A stretch of DNA of 64,000 nt from Nitrospira sp. BO4 (GCA_030144965.1 JAMPUU010000017.1:310001-374000), one strand, 5' to 3'. Numbered from the stretch's first letter, positions 8,151 to 18,462 are shown. A program made the numbers and translations. The notes: generated from the sequence alone by a model not told the origin.

Positions 8151-9359
8151 ATGATGAGACAAAAGCGCGTGGGTGTTACAGCACCGCTGGGATTCCGAGC
8201 AGCCGGTATGCATTGCGGGATCAAAAAGCCGGAGCTTCTCGATCTCGCCCTGTGCGTGTCCGATGTCAGCGGACCGATCGCCGGAGTCTTTACGAAGAAT
8301 CGAGTCGCTGCCGCCCCGGTTCTCGTGGACCGACGCCATCTTCGGTCTCATCATGGACGGGCTATCATCGTCAACAGCGGCAATGCCAATGCTTGCACAG
8401 GAGAACAAGGACTGGTCGCGGCACAAGCCATGGCCGCAGCGGTGGCGCAGCAGCTTCGCACTCCGATTCAGCAGGTGTTTGTGGGGTCAACCGGCGTCAT
8501 CGGTCGAGCGCTGCCGATTGATCGCATCACGGCGGCTATTCCGACCCTGATTTCACGCCTCAGTGTTCAGGGAGGCGGCCAAGCAGCTCAAGCGATTCTG
8601 ACCACGGACCTGCGACCGAAAACGGTCGCTCTCCAATCCAAAATAGGCGGTCGCGTGATCACCATCGGGGGCATGGCCAAAGGTTCTGGAATGATCCATC
8701 CGAATATGGCGACCATGCTCGCGTATCTGACAACCGATGCAGCCATTGCTCCGCTCGCACTCCAGCGGGTGCTGAAATCCGCCGTCGATCAATCGTTCAA
8801 CTGCATTACCGTGGACGGTGATACCAGCACGAACGACACCGTCCTCTGTCTAGCGAACGGTCTCGCCGAGAATCGGGCTCTCCAACAAGGCACCCGACCC
8901 TATCGCGACTTCGAACGCCTCTTAACCGAAGCTGCACAGACGTTGGCTCTCATGATTTGCCGTGATGGAGAAGGGGTCACCAAAGTCGTGAAGATTCTGG
9001 TCGAAGGGGCCTCGACGGCGGCGGCGGCGAAACGGGTGGCCGAAACCGTCGCGACATCCAATCTGGTCAAAACGGCCATGTTCGGCGAGGACGCGAATTG
9101 GGGAAGAGTCATGGCGGCCCTCGGCCGATCCGGTATTGCAATCGATCCGGGCAAAGTCACGGTACGCTTTGACGATGTCGTGATGGTGAAACGAGGGGTC
9201 GGACTGGGGCTTGAAGCCGAGAGCAAGATCGCTCAAGTCTTCAAGCGGAAAGAGTTTACCGTCGCCGTCCATCTCGGGCAGGGCGCGGCCTGCGCGCACA
9301 TGTGGACCACGGATCTCTCGTATGATTATGTCCGCATTAATGCAAGTTATCGATCGTAG
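8151..9359 (+). CDS. argJ: Bifunctional glutamate N-acetyltransferase/ornithine acetyltransferase
   Basis: Recycles the acetyl group from N-acetylornithine to glutamate in the cyclic arginine pathway. Some members also use acetyl-CoA. The 402-residue precursor cleaves itself before a Thr in the motif KGSGMIHPNMATMLAYLTTD (split here across near residue 190), which becomes the nucleophile. The C-terminal block FGEDANWGRVMAALGRSG is also typical. Presence of ArgJ implies that no separate ArgE deacetylase is needed. It is the last arg gene seen here; a translation operon follows after 210 bp. Confidence 0.95.
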   Translation: MMRQKRVGVTAPLGFRAAGMHCGIKKPELLDLALCVSDVSGPIAGVFTKNRVAAAPVLVDRRHLRSHHGRAIIVNSGNANACTGEQGLVAAQAMAAAVAQQLRTPIQQVFVGSTGVIGRALPIDRITAAIPTLISRLSVQGGGQAAQAILTTDLRPKTVALQSKIGGRVITIGGMAKGSGMIHPNMATMLAYLTTDAAIAPLALQRVLKSAVDQSFNCITVDGDTSTNDTVLCLANGLAENRALQQGTRPYRDFERLLTEAAQTLALMICRDGEGVTKVVKILVEGASTAAAAKRVAETVATSNLVKTAMFGEDANWGRVMAALGRSGIAIDPGKVTVRFDDVVMVKRGVGLGLEAESKIAQVFKRKEFTVAVHLGQGAACAHMWTTDLSYDYVRINASYRS

Positions 9360-9368
9360 GTCGCAAGC

Positions 9369-9557
9369 CGCTTTGCAGCTTGAATCCTCCGCGGGACTAT
9401 GGTAGCGTTCCCGGTCTGGGTCTGACAGGGGCCGATTCGCGGTAAATGGAACCGGTCCATTTCAATAAAATCACTATCAGCGTTAGGCACGCTGCACAGC
9501 TTGAGAATAAGGGAAGCGATTCCCTCGCCCTGATATTGGGCGCTCTGCAAGCTTGAA
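9369..9557 (+). repeat. Three imperfect short repeats in the rpsB leader
   Basis: The 210-bp gap before rpsB contains three related words: CGCTTTGCAGCTTGAA (9369-9384), CGCTGCACAGCTTGAG (9491-9506) and CGCTCTGCAAGCTTGAA (9541-9557). A small hairpin, AGGGAA-GCG-ATTCCCT near 9510-9525, lies between the last two. They may be part of a leader that controls rpsB, or simply leftovers of duplication. Confidence 0.35.
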
Positions 9558-9570
9558 GGGAGGTGAAGGC

Positions 9571-10344
9571 ATGGGAGTGGTGGCAATCAAAGAATTGTTG
9601 GAAGCCGGCGTTCATTTCGGGCACCAGACGAACCGCTGGAATCCCAAGATGAAAAAGTTTCTGTTCGGCGAGCGGAACGGGATCTATATCATCGACCTGC
9701 AACAAACCCTCGCACGGATGGAGCAAACCTATGCCTTCGTTCGAGATCTTGTCACAGCCGGAGAATCGATCCTGTTCGTCGGGACGAAGCGGCAGGCGGC
9801 GGAAATACTCGAAGAAGAAGCCAAGCGAGCCAATATGTTTTTCGTCAACCAGCGATGGCTGGGTGGGATGTTGACCAACTTCCAGACCATTCGACGCAGT
9901 ATCGATAAGATGAAGAAGATGGAGACCACCCTCCTCAACCCCAGCGAGCACGGTCTCAAGAAGAAAGAGATCCTTCTTATGCAGAAGGATATCGCCAAGC
10001 TCCAAAAGTACTTGTCCGGCATCAAGAACATGCGCGGCCTTCCGGGAGCGGTGTTCATTCTCGATACGAGAATCGAGAAAATTGCCGTTCAGGAAGCGAA
10101 ACGGCTCGATATCCCGGTCATCGCCATCTTGGACAGCAATTGCGACCCTGATGACATTACCTACCCGATTCCCGGAAATGACGACGCTATTCGCTCGATC
10201 AAGCTGATTACGTCCAAGATCGCGGATGCGTGCATTGAAGGCGCGCATGTGAGAGTCCAGCGTGAAGAAGCCGAGTTTCAATCGGCTCCCGCCGGCGGGG
10301 AAAAGAAACCAGGGATGCGCGTCGAAAGCGTTCCGGTTTCGTAA
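9571..10344 (+). CDS. rpsB: 30S ribosomal protein S2
   Basis: A 257-residue S2 protein that joins the small subunit late and bridges head and body. The start at 9571 follows GGGAGGTG and gives the classical [20 protein letters not shown]. Other hallmarks are [29 protein letters not shown] and [10 protein letters not shown]. It heads a translation operon with tsf, pyrH and frr, the usual bacterial order. Confidence 0.96.
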   Translation: MGVVAIKELLEAGVHFGHQTNRWNPKMKKFLFGERNGIYIIDLQQTLARMEQTYAFVRDLVTAGESILFVGTKRQAAEILEEEAKRANMFFVNQRWLGGMLTNFQTIRRSIDKMKKMETTLLNPSEHGLKKKEILLMQKDIAKLQKYLSGIKNMRGLPGAVFILDTRIEKIAVQEAKRLDIPVIAILDSNCDPDDITYPIPGNDDAIRSIKLITSKIADACIEGAHVRVQREEAEFQSAPAGGEKKPGMRVESVPVS

Positions 10345-10406
10345 GGTAGTACGATCGATTCCATCAATGGCCCATCCTCATCGAACGTGTGAAGGAATAA
10401 CGAATC

Positions 10407-11003
10407 ATGGCAGGATCCAGTCAGCTCGTGAAAGAACTTCGGGAAAAGACAGGGGCAGGCATTCTGGATTGTCAGAAGGCCCTCACGGAGAACGGTGATG
10501 ACGTCGAAAAAGCGGTCGACTATCTGCGGCAGAAAGGACTCGCGGCGGCGGCCAAGAAAGCCGGGCGCGAAACCAATCAAGGGCTGATTCATTCCTACAT
10601 TCACATGGGTGGAAAGATCGGCGTCTTGGTCGAGGTCAATTGTGAGACCGACTTCGTCGCGCGCAACGAAGAGTTCAAAGCCTTCGTCAACGATCTCGCT
10701 CTTCAGATCGCCGCCGCAAAGCCTTCATTCGTCAAGCGCGAAGATGTTTCGCCTGCGGTCGTCGAGAAGGAGAAATCGATCTACGAGGGGCAGGCTAAGG
10801 AAATGGGCAAGCCTCCCGCCGCATGGCCCAAAATCATCGAAGGGAAACTCGAAAAGTTCTACCAGGAAAACTGCCTGCTGGAGCAGTCGTTCATCAAGGA
10901 TCCGGCCGTCACCATCAAGGATTTGCTCGCCCAAAAGATCGCCAAGATCGGCGAGAACATGATTATCCGTCGGTTCACCCGCTATCAGTTAGGCGAAGCA
11001 TGA
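10407..11003 (+). CDS. tsf: Elongation factor Ts (short form)
   Basis: Nucleotide exchange factor that strips GDP from EF-Tu. It shows the UBA-like N-terminus ([16 protein letters not shown]) and the EF-Tu contact motif [12 protein letters not shown]. At 198 residues it is the short form found in many phyla, missing one of the two core subdomains of the 283-residue E. coli protein. The end overlaps pyrH by 4 nt (ATGA), so the two are translationally coupled. Confidence 0.96.
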   Translation: MAGSSQLVKELREKTGAGILDCQKALTENGDDVEKAVDYLRQKGLAAAAKKAGRETNQGLIHSYIHMGGKIGVLVEVNCETDFVARNEEFKAFVNDLALQIAAAKPSFVKREDVSPAVVEKEKSIYEGQAKEMGKPPAAWPKIIEGKLEKFYQENCLLEQSFIKDPAVTIKDLLAQKIAKIGENMIIRRFTRYQLGEA

Positions 11004-11725
11004 GCTCAGCGAAATACCGCCGCCTCCTTCTGAAGGTCAGTGGGGAGATGTTGGCCGGTGAGCAGGGCTACGGCATCCAACCGTCTATTCTTGAAAACCT
11101 TGCCGAAGAAATCGCCTCCGTAGTCGCCCTTGAAATTCAAGTCGCCATCGTCATCGGCGGCGGCAATATTTTTCGAGGGATCGCAGCAAGCGCCGCCGGG
11201 ATGGAACGGGCGTCTGCCGACTATATGGGAATGCTGGCGACCGTGCTCAACGCCCTGGCCCTCCAAAATGCGCTGGAACGGGCCGGGATCATAACCCGTG
11301 TTCAATCCGCCATCGAGATGCGCCAACTGGCCGAGGGGTACATCCGCCGAAGAGCCATCCGTCATCTTGAAAAGGACCGTGTGGTCATCTTTGCCGGCGG
11401 GACGGGAAACCCCTATTTTTCAACCGACACCGCCGCCGTGCTGCGCGCCATGGAGATCAGCGCTCAAGTGATCATGAAGGGCACGAAGGTGGATGGGATC
11501 TATGACGCCGATCCCGTCAACAACCCGTCGGCGAAGAAGTATGAGAAGATTTCTTTCTTGTCCATCCTGAATCAGAATCTCAAGGTCATGGATTCTACCG
11601 CCATCAGTCTGTGTATGGATAATAAATTGCCTCTTACCGTGTTCAATTTGAAAGTGAAAGGCAACTTTAAACGTGTGGCTATGGGCGAGCCGATCGGCAC
11701 GTTGGTGACGCTCGGCGATCACTGA
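11000..11725 (+). CDS. pyrH: UMP kinase
   Basis: Phosphorylates UMP to UDP in pyrimidine nucleotide synthesis. It belongs to the amino-acid-kinase fold, hexameric and usually GTP-activated and UTP-inhibited. The start at 11000 overlaps the tsf stop. Upstream open frame is a tsf shadow. The 241 residues contain [54 protein letters not shown] and the [13 protein letters not shown] motif. It is in its conserved place between tsf and frr. Confidence 0.97.
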   Translation: MSSAKYRRLLLKVSGEMLAGEQGYGIQPSILENLAEEIASVVALEIQVAIVIGGGNIFRGIAASAAGMERASADYMGMLATVLNALALQNALERAGIITRVQSAIEMRQLAEGYIRRRAIRHLEKDRVVIFAGGTGNPYFSTDTAAVLRAMEISAQVIMKGTKVDGIYDADPVNNPSAKKYEKISFLSILNQNLKVMDSTAISLCMDNKLPLTVFNLKVKGNFKRVAMGEPIGTLVTLGDH

Positions 11726-11745
11726 CCCTAACACGAGGTGCTCTC

Positions 11746-12309
11746 ATGTCCAATGCAGCCCCGGTTCGACAATCATTCATCGCCCGCATGGATCAGGCTC
11801 TCGAGCACCTGCGCAGAGATTTATCCGGCCTTCGCACCGGAAGAGCTTCCGTGGCCCTCTTCGACGGAGTCCGCGTCGACTATTATGGAACCATGACCCC
11901 GCTGAAGCAGGTTGCCAACATCGCCACCCCGGAAGCACGGCTGGTCACCATTCAACCCTGGGAACCGAAACTGATCAAAGAAATCGAGAAGGCCATATCC
12001 TCTTCCGGATTGGGTGTCACGCCGTCAAACGACGGGAAGTTGATTCGCGTCCCACTCCCACCGCTGACGGAAGAGCGCCGCAAAGAGTTGACCAAGGTGT
12101 GCAAGAAGCACGGCGAAGAAACGAAGGTACAGATTCGGAGCTTCCGGCGGGAAGCGAACGAAGAGTTGAAGAAACTCCAAAAGGATGCGAAGCTTACCGA
12201 GGATGAACTGCGCAAAGCCGAGCAGGACACTCAAAAGCTGATCGAGCAATACGGGCAAAAGATCGACGACGTGATCAAGAAAAAGGAACAGGAAATCATG
12301 GAAGTCTGA
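11746..12309 (+). CDS. frr: Ribosome recycling factor
   Basis: Splits post-termination ribosomes together with EF-G. The 187-residue protein mimics tRNA in shape, with a three-helix bundle and a small beta domain. Seen here are LRRDLSGLRTGRAS, the YYGTMTPLKQVANI segment, and the long C-terminal helix rich in Lys/Glu that starts at RRKELTKVCKKHGE. It lies 20 bp after pyrH and 29 bp before alr. Confidence 0.97.
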   Translation: MSNAAPVRQSFIARMDQALEHLRRDLSGLRTGRASVALFDGVRVDYYGTMTPLKQVANIATPEARLVTIQPWEPKLIKEIEKAISSSGLGVTPSNDGKLIRVPLPPLTEERRKELTKVCKKHGEETKVQIRSFRREANEELKKLQKDAKLTEDELRKAEQDTQKLIEQYGQKIDDVIKKKEQEIMEV

Positions 12310-12338
12310 GTCCGGCTTCCTGATTCTCTCTTCATCGC

Positions 12339-13472
12339 GTGCCGATTCCTTCCACTTTCCAACCGACCGTTGCCACCATCGATCTGACGGCACTGGCCTA
12401 TAACCTTTCTCAATTTCGGCGGATTCTTTCTCCTGGATGCAATGTCCTGGCGGTCGTCAAGGCTAACGCCTATGGCCATGGGGCGATTGAAGCGGCACAC
12501 ACGTTGATTCGGCATGGTGTCACTCGCCTTGCGGTCTTCTCGACCGACGAGGGAATCGAGCTTCGGCAGGCCGGCATCAATGTGTCGATTGTCGTTCTAG
12601 GCCCGGTTTTTAAAGAGCAATTTGGGGATCTCTTTACCCATCAACTCACTCCGGTGGTGAGCGATCTTTCCATGCTCTTGGCATTAGGCCAAGCTGCGGC
12701 TGCACGTGCCGTCCCCTACCCGATCCATCTCAAGATCGAGACCGGCATGGGTCGGTTGGGGCTGACGCAGGACGAACTGGAGACACTGGTCAACGCCCGT
12801 CAGTTCCCCGCTGCTCTACAGTTGGAAGGACTGATGTCTCATCTGGCCGATAGCGACGGTCTCGCCCCGGATGCGACCGAGGAACAGATCAACCGCTTCA
12901 GCCGAGCTCTGAAGGTCGTGGTTGGGGCAGGGTTCCGCGTTCCCCTCATTCACGTCTCCAATAGCTGTGGAGCCGTCCGTTTTCCTTCCGCCCACTTCAC
13001 CCTCGTTCGTCCCGGTATCATGCTCTATGGATACCATACTCTTCCCCGTTCCGTTCAAGCTCCCGACCTCAAACCCGTTCTCTCACTCAGAACATGTATC
13101 GCGCAGATCCGAACCGTCCAGCCGGGAGGAACGGTCAGTTACAATCGGACCTTCACTGCAAAGAGCGTCACTCGAGTGGCCGTCCTTCCCATTGGGTACG
13201 CCGACGGGATCAGCCGACATCTCTCGAATCGAGGCCATGTGCTTATCCGAGGACAGCGGGCGCCCATCGTGGGATTGGTCTGCATGGATATGGTGATGGT
13301 GGATGTCACGACCATTCCGAGCGCCGCCGTCGGGGATGAAGTGGTGCTGATCGGGCAACAGGAGAACGAGCGGATCACAGCCAGTGATATTGCGGAATGG
13401 ACCGGAACCATCTCTTACGAAGTGCTGTGCGCGATGAGTCCGAAGATTCCCAGACTCTACCTTTCCTCGTAA
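12339..13472 (+). CDS. alr: Alanine racemase
   Basis: PLP enzyme that makes D-alanine for peptidoglycan. The start is a GTG at 12339. The PLP lysine is K41 in VVKANAYGHG, and the second catalytic base, Tyr near residue 268, is in GGTVSYNRTF. The fold-type III barrel is followed by the C-terminal beta domain with VGLVCMDMVMVDVT. Length of 377 residues is normal. It is placed at the end of the rpsB-frr operon, 29 bp after frr, so it may be cotranscribed. Confidence 0.95.
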   Translation: MPIPSTFQPTVATIDLTALAYNLSQFRRILSPGCNVLAVVKANAYGHGAIEAAHTLIRHGVTRLAVFSTDEGIELRQAGINVSIVVLGPVFKEQFGDLFTHQLTPVVSDLSMLLALGQAAAARAVPYPIHLKIETGMGRLGLTQDELETLVNARQFPAALQLEGLMSHLADSDGLAPDATEEQINRFSRALKVVVGAGFRVPLIHVSNSCGAVRFPSAHFTLVRPGIMLYGYHTLPRSVQAPDLKPVLSLRTCIAQIRTVQPGGTVSYNRTFTAKSVTRVAVLPIGYADGISRHLSNRGHVLIRGQRAPIVGLVCMDMVMVDVTTIPSAAVGDEVVLIGQQENERITASDIAEWTGTISYEVLCAMSPKIPRLYLSS

Positions 13473-13548
13473 ATACTTTTCTCACAACTCTTACGGTGTT
13501 TCGCGAAAACAAGTAGGAATTTAAGCGCGTAGGTTGGAAGCGTCACGG

Positions 13549-15006
13549 CTAGAAACTGACGCGGACGGAGAACCCGCCGGCGTGCAGCGTCGTATTGTAC
13601 AGTCCGTTCACCGCAGCGCGAAGCCCCGTATTCCCTGAAATCGTCCGCGGCTCATAGAGGAACGCCTGATACGAGAGGTCCACGCCGATAAGTTTTGCTT
13701 TGACCGATCCTATTCCCAAACCACCACAGGAGAATAATCCCAAGAACGACCCATTGCCTTTGCACTGCAGTCCAATGCCTGTTGAAATAACATGGAGATC
13801 GGCCGATGGCACTCCCGGATTGAAATTGAGATCCGGCACCTGTGCTTGCTGATTCGTATAGCCGCCCCGCACGGCTATCTCCCAGCCGGGCAACCGATCG
13901 ACTTTGAGCCACCGATACTCGGTCCCGGCCAAAATGGCATACGTGCTTTTCCAGTTTTGCGGCTGAGGGATGATCATTCCGTTGGCCAGTCGGATATCCA
14001 GGTTTCGCACCGACTTCCAACCGACGTAATCCACATTCAACTCGAGCTTCCATTCGCGTTCCGTATTTCGAATCGGCCACAAGGCGATCCCGCCGGTAAT
14101 GACCTGCGGCAACACCAGCGTTGTGGTGGCATCTTGGATTTTGACGCCATTGGCCATCAACGCTCCATCCAAATGAAGTGTCGCCTGGCTTCTATACACC
14201 ACGGCCAGATTCGCAACCGGTTGTCCATCTCCATTTCGCAATGCCGTATACAAAGCGCTGACGTTGAACCCGGGAGCCGTGTCTTTGCCGTGAAATTCCA
14301 GCTTACTCCCGGCGGGTGCCAATCCACCGGGTGAGACGGACTGCAATTCAGCATGACCCTCTCCAAAGAAACTCGCAAAGGTGTAGATGTCCGCTCCCGC
14401 TCCAATGGAGAAATCCGGATGGAGCTGGTATGCGAGCGTCGGCTTGATGTCGAACAACGGCAATGCGCTGAATGTGGAGATGGCCCGAAATGGACTGTCG
14501 TCAGGCCATCGCATGATCGACCCGAATGGAGTCGTGACTCCAATCCCTACCGTCAGCTTGCCAAACAGGGAGACACCAAGGTCCTGGAGATTCGCCGTGA
14601 TATACCCATGACCCGGACCGGGCCATGCGAACGCACCATCATGATCTCCAACTGTCGTGACTCCACTCGGACTTCTGAAATCGGTTGTCCCTCCGACAAG
14701 GATTCCCCCCGCCATCATTTCCACACCGCGAAGCTGCGTCATGCCGGCTGGGTTGTAATGGAGGGCGGATGCATTGTCGGCCTGGGCCGCGAAGGCATTG
14801 CCCATCCCCGACGCAGCCGCTCCCTGTCCATAGACACGGGGAACCTGGGCCGATACAGGGGAAGAACTACACACGATGATGACACAGGTGAGAAGGGCGA
14901 GCGCCCAACTCGGGTGAATTCGGACATCACTGAGGGTGAAGCGGCTTCGACACCCTTCAGGTCGTGTCCGATGACCGAGAGCGCGTGTCGTCTGCGGGTC
15001 ACGCAC
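13549..15006 (-). CDS. OmpP1/FadL-family outer-membrane transport protein
   Basis: An outer-membrane beta-barrel of the FadL/TodX family, which takes up hydrophobic compounds such as long-chain fatty acids or aromatics. After a signal peptide ending near VSAQ, the family start VYGQGAAASGMGNAFAAQAD and then SALHYNPAGMTQL are plain, and the last residue is Phe (SVRVSF), as expected for barrel insertion. The frame is open up to 15108 inside the kinase gene. I prefer the GTG at 15006, which overlaps the kinase stop by 8 nt, but a later start is possible because no good ribosome site is seen. It may be coexpressed with the kinase. Confidence 0.85.
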   Translation of the reverse strand: MRDPQTTRALGHRTRPEGCRSRFTLSDVRIHPSWALALLTCVIIVCSSSPVSAQVPRVYGQGAAASGMGNAFAAQADNASALHYNPAGMTQLRGVEMMAGGILVGGTTDFRSPSGVTTVGDHDGAFAWPGPGHGYITANLQDLGVSLFGKLTVGIGVTTPFGSIMRWPDDSPFRAISTFSALPLFDIKPTLAYQLHPDFSIGAGADIYTFASFFGEGHAELQSVSPGGLAPAGSKLEFHGKDTAPGFNVSALYTALRNGDGQPVANLAVVYRSQATLHLDGALMANGVKIQDATTTLVLPQVITGGIALWPIRNTEREWKLELNVDYVGWKSVRNLDIRLANGMIIPQPQNWKSTYAILAGTEYRWLKVDRLPGWEIAVRGGYTNQQAQVPDLNFNPGVPSADLHVISTGIGLQCKGNGSFLGLFSCGGLGIGSVKAKLIGVDLSYQAFLYEPRTISGNTGLRAAVNGLYNTTLHAGGFSVRVSF

Positions 15007-17857
15007 GTTGGAACCAACGATCCATGGCCTGCTGAAGTTCGCCGGCATCGAACGGCTTGAGCAAGTAGGCTTGCGCCCCCATTCCAATCGCCTTGACCGC
15101 CAGTTCAAGGGATCCGGATGCCGTGATCATGATGATGGGGAGTTCCTGATTTGTCATGCGGACTCGTCGCAACACTTCCAAACCGTCGATCTGGCCGATC
15201 CCGATGTCAAGAATCATCCCATCGAATTTCTGCGTTTGCAGGGTGTCCAACGCCTGACGACCGTCGTACGCGGAATAGGTCAGGTATCCCCCTGCCCTCA
15301 ACCGGTCATGAAGCAGTTGCTGAATGTCGGTGTCGTCGTCCACGACCAGGATCTGCCGGCCGACGAGATGCGATTCGAGCACAAGCGGCGTCTGAACCGC
15401 GTAGATCGGAATGGTGAAGGACAGTTCTGCGCCGCCGGTTGGGCGGTTGCGGGCCGTCACGTCCCCTCCTTGCAATTCCACCAACGTTTTCACGATGGAA
15501 AGTCCCAGTCCCAATCCCTTGGGTCCGGTGCGTTGGCCCTCCTGAATGCGGAAGAACGGGTCAAAAATCTTGTCAAGGTGCACGGGAGGGATGCCAGGGC
15601 CTGTATCGCGAACCAGCACGGTCGCTCTTCGGTGATTGGTCAGTTCGCAAGTAACCATGACGCTTCCACCGGCTGGAGTGAATTTGATGGCGTTTTGCAC
15701 CAGATTCACCACGGTCTGAATCAAACGGTCCCGATCCGCCCAGACGACGATGTCGGAGTCGGTGCAACAGAATTCCAATGTTTGCTGTTTCACATGGGCG
15801 AGCGGTTTCAACTGTTCGATCACGTCGGCGAGGCAAGGTTCCAGGTCGACATTGGCGGGATGGATTTCCAAACGCCCGGTTTCGATCCGGGTGCGATCGA
15901 GGAGATCTTCTATCATACGCACCAGCCGATCCGAGTTCTCCGACATCCGCACGAGATAACGCTGCTGTTTCTCATTCAACGGCCCGGTCAGTCCGTCCAG
16001 CAAATTCTGGATGAATCCTTTGATGGACGTAAGCGGTGTTCTCAGTTCGTGTGACACGTGGGAGAGGAACTGCGCGCGCAGACGATCGGCTCGTTCCAGC
16101 GCTTCCGTGCGCTCCCGCACTTTGAGCTCCAAGCCCGCATTCCACTCTTCGATCTGCTGGTAGGCTGAGGCGTTGTCCAGTGCGATGGAGACCTGACTCG
16201 CGACCGTCGTCATCAGCTCCAAATCGTCCTCAGTCACGCTTTGATTGTGGGAGCGATCGACCGTCAACATGCCCCACATGCGGTCTTTGGTCTTGATGGG
16301 CACCACGACCAGAGCCTTGGTTTTACTCAATTCGGCCAATCGCTGATTGAGCGGATGGAGACTGTGCCGTATCGATTCGATATCCTTGACCAGGAGCGGC
16401 CGTCCTTGCAAGACCACCATCCCCTCGGGACTCTCGGGATCATTGATTGGGATGCGGCAGGATCGAGCGAATGCTTCAACCTCCGGCGGCGCGCCGATGA
16501 CACGGATGTGTTGAACGGTATTCTCTATGGGATCGAACATGGAGACCATGGCGCTGTTGTAGCTCAGTTCGTGCGTGAGCGCTTCCAATACTTGATGCAG
16601 CAACGCGTCTCGTTCAAAAGTCGAGTTGAACGAGAGTCCCGCTCGATGAAGCGCCGTGAGCTGGGCCACCTTTCGGCGTAACTCCACCCGCATCTGTTCT
16701 TGCTCCAAATAGGCCGCGCGCAATTCTTCATGGCGGGATTCGACGAAAGAGATCTGTTCCTGAATCAGGGCCTCGCGACGCTCGCTCTCACGGAGGAGCC
16801 GGCGGTTGACGATGATGCCGACCGCGAGGATAGGGCATACTCCCACCAGCAATACCTCGCCGAGGCTGACGTTCGGGTTGAAGATGCCGACCCCCGCCAT
16901 AAGGGCGATCCCCGACAGACCTCCCCACAGGAACCACGTGAAATGCCGAGGCGCGTGAGTGGGGGGAATGACACGCCCGGTTGTCGCCGGATGGGCACTG
17001 TGCTCACTCGTTATTTCGGCCGGGGCCGGCTCGCTCGGGAGAGTCGGTCGCGGTTGTTCCAGCGGCGACGTGGTCCGCCAGAATCGTTTTCGATGCCCCT
17101 TATCTTCCTGCCACCGAATGGTCCACTGGCACCACTCATCATCATTGCCGATGCAGGAGGTCTCCATCGCTTCCGCCTGAGAAAGGCCATGGATGCGATC
17201 AGCCATCGCGACCATGATACCTTGCGCGGATTGACACACCAGACAGGCACACCGTCTCCGGTAGGGCCCGAATTGGCGAAGCGTACGCTCGGTGAACTGC
17301 ATCGCCACCACAGCGGTGCTGCTCGTGACTTCCACCACTCGGAATTCAACGGAGCCGGAGGTAAACTTATTCCCGAAGTAGGGAAACATCGTGTAGATCT
17401 GTGACAGGGAAAATGGCCGGGTCAGCGCCAACATGATTGGGGACACCTTTTCCGCCCCTGCCTTAAACGCGAAGCGCCGGTCTCCGGAGATCCGCTCGCA
17501 AAACTCATACAGGTAGGAGGTGAATTCGTACGAGTAGCTGTTCCAGGGATTCTTCAAAAATTCCGGCGTGACATGATAGACGGGATCTTTGATGCGATCA
17601 TTCAAGAGACGGCACAACTCCTCCACGGCCTCTTTCCCCGCCGGTGCTCCCCGCTCAGACGCTACCAGCTTCTCCAGAAAGACGGTGACCGCTCGAATGC
17701 TGACCCCGCTGAGGTCTCTGATCGTCTGACCGTGTTCATCCAGCCCGAACGGGCGAAACACCATCGCGCCCTGCTCAAGAATCGTGTGATCCTTGGGCAA
17801 GAGCTCCATCGCCGGTAGGGATTTGGTCTCGACGCTCTCCGTCGCGCTGCTTGTCAT
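14999..17857 (-). CDS. Hybrid sensor histidine kinase with N-terminal sensor, GAF and REC domains
   Basis: A 952-residue membrane sensor. Residues about 40-255 form a soluble Cys-rich input domain (CACLVC near 203-208, later C235 and C243) resembling the V4R/heme-NO-type sensor fold; this match is tentative. Two hydrophobic helices follow (about 307-325 and 333-350), then a coiled coil, a GAF domain (405-565), the HisKA box with phospho-accepting H603 (SHVSHELRTPLT), an HATPase domain and a C-terminal receiver (about 835-950; QILVVDDDTDIQ..LDIGIG..KPF). The kinase phosphorylates its own receiver or a separate partner. FadL follows at once, so uptake of a hydrophobic substrate could be part of the response. 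Confidence 0.88.
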   Translation of the reverse strand: MTSSATESVETKSLPAMELLPKDHTILEQGAMVFRPFGLDEHGQTIRDLSGVSIRAVTVFLEKLVASERGAPAGKEAVEELCRLLNDRIKDPVYHVTPEFLKNPWNSYSYEFTSYLYEFCERISGDRRFAFKAGAEKVSPIMLALTRPFSLSQIYTMFPYFGNKFTSGSVEFRVVEVTSSTAVVAMQFTERTLRQFGPYRRRCACLVCQSAQGIMVAMADRIHGLSQAEAMETSCIGNDDEWCQWTIRWQEDKGHRKRFWRTTSPLEQPRPTLPSEPAPAEITSEHSAHPATTGRVIPPTHAPRHFTWFLWGGLSGIALMAGVGIFNPNVSLGEVLLVGVCPILAVGIIVNRRLLRESERREALIQEQISFVESRHEELRAAYLEQEQMRVELRRKVAQLTALHRAGLSFNSTFERDALLHQVLEALTHELSYNSAMVSMFDPIENTVQHIRVIGAPPEVEAFARSCRIPINDPESPEGMVVLQGRPLLVKDIESIRHSLHPLNQRLAELSKTKALVVVPIKTKDRMWGMLTVDRSHNQSVTEDDLELMTTVASQVSIALDNASAYQQIEEWNAGLELKVRERTEALERADRLRAQFLSHVSHELRTPLTSIKGFIQNLLDGLTGPLNEKQQRYLVRMSENSDRLVRMIEDLLDRTRIETGRLEIHPANVDLEPCLADVIEQLKPLAHVKQQTLEFCCTDSDIVVWADRDRLIQTVVNLVQNAIKFTPAGGSVMVTCELTNHRRATVLVRDTGPGIPPVHLDKIFDPFFRIQEGQRTGPKGLGLGLSIVKTLVELQGGDVTARNRPTGGAELSFTIPIYAVQTPLVLESHLVGRQILVVDDDTDIQQLLHDRLRAGGYLTYSAYDGRQALDTLQTQKFDGMILDIGIGQIDGLEVLRRVRMTNQELPIIMITASGSLELAVKAIGMGAQAYLLKPFDAGELQQAMDRWFQRA

Positions 17858-18142
17858 GCCATTATTCTCTGAAACAACATGAACATCGGAAGAAGGGCGG
17901 CTGGTTCGGAATGCGACCTATCTCAATGCCCGCCGAGAGACTGCGCATTTCACCCATAGTAATACCTCGTACGGGTTGCAGTATATAGACGAAGGAGAAA
18001 GTTTTCAACACAACGGCTCGCCTGCTTGTGACGGAGGAAGCGAGCACGCCTAAAGATGGGACAGAGATCTCAACATGCAGACCTTGCCCGAACGAGTCGG
18101 CCTTCTCGGCTTGCCTGAACGACGATGAGGCCTCACATCGCC

Positions 18143-18451
18143 CTATTGTTTGACCGGTCGTTTCAACGTCTTTTCGATGCTGGCGACTTTACTCTGGAGC
18201 CGACCGGAATGGCCCTTTCGATAGTCGACTTTGATCGTGCAGGAGATACGGTTACAATCCTTCTTCATCCGCTCGTAGCATTGCTGCACGACGCCGAAGA
18301 CCTCTTCCCATTCTCCCTCCAGGACCGTCCCCATCGGGTTCAAGCGATACGGCACTCCGCTCTTATCGATGATGTCGAGGGAACGGGCCACATATTTTCC
18401 GACACTTTCAGTCTTTCCCAACGGGGACATGCTGAATTCCAGTAGAACCAT
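18143..18451 (-). CDS. MTH1187-family thiamine-binding-fold protein
   Basis: A 102-residue protein of the MTH1187/YkoF-like (DUF77) family, dimeric ferredoxin-like folds of which some bind thiamine. It reads MVLLEFSMSPLGKTESVGKY at the start, then YRLNPMGTVLEGEWEEVF, the family's best-conserved stretch. AGGAG precedes the ATG. It begins 11 bp after the precorrin-2 dehydrogenase gene and on the same strand, so the two are likely cotranscribed; a joint role is not evident. Confidence 0.82.
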   Translation of the reverse strand: MVLLEFSMSPLGKTESVGKYVARSLDIIDKSGVPYRLNPMGTVLEGEWEEVFGVVQQCYERMKKDCNRISCTIKVDYRKGHSGRLQSKVASIEKTLKRPVKQ

Positions 18452-18462
18452 CGTTGCTCCTA

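Noticed and set aside
10823-10999. N-terminal extension of UMP kinase
   Set aside because: Shadow of tsf in another frame; the ATG at 11000 overlaps the tsf stop as usual.
15007-15108. Longer N-terminus of the FadL-type protein
   Set aside because: It would lie inside the kinase gene and put about 35 more residues before the signal peptide.
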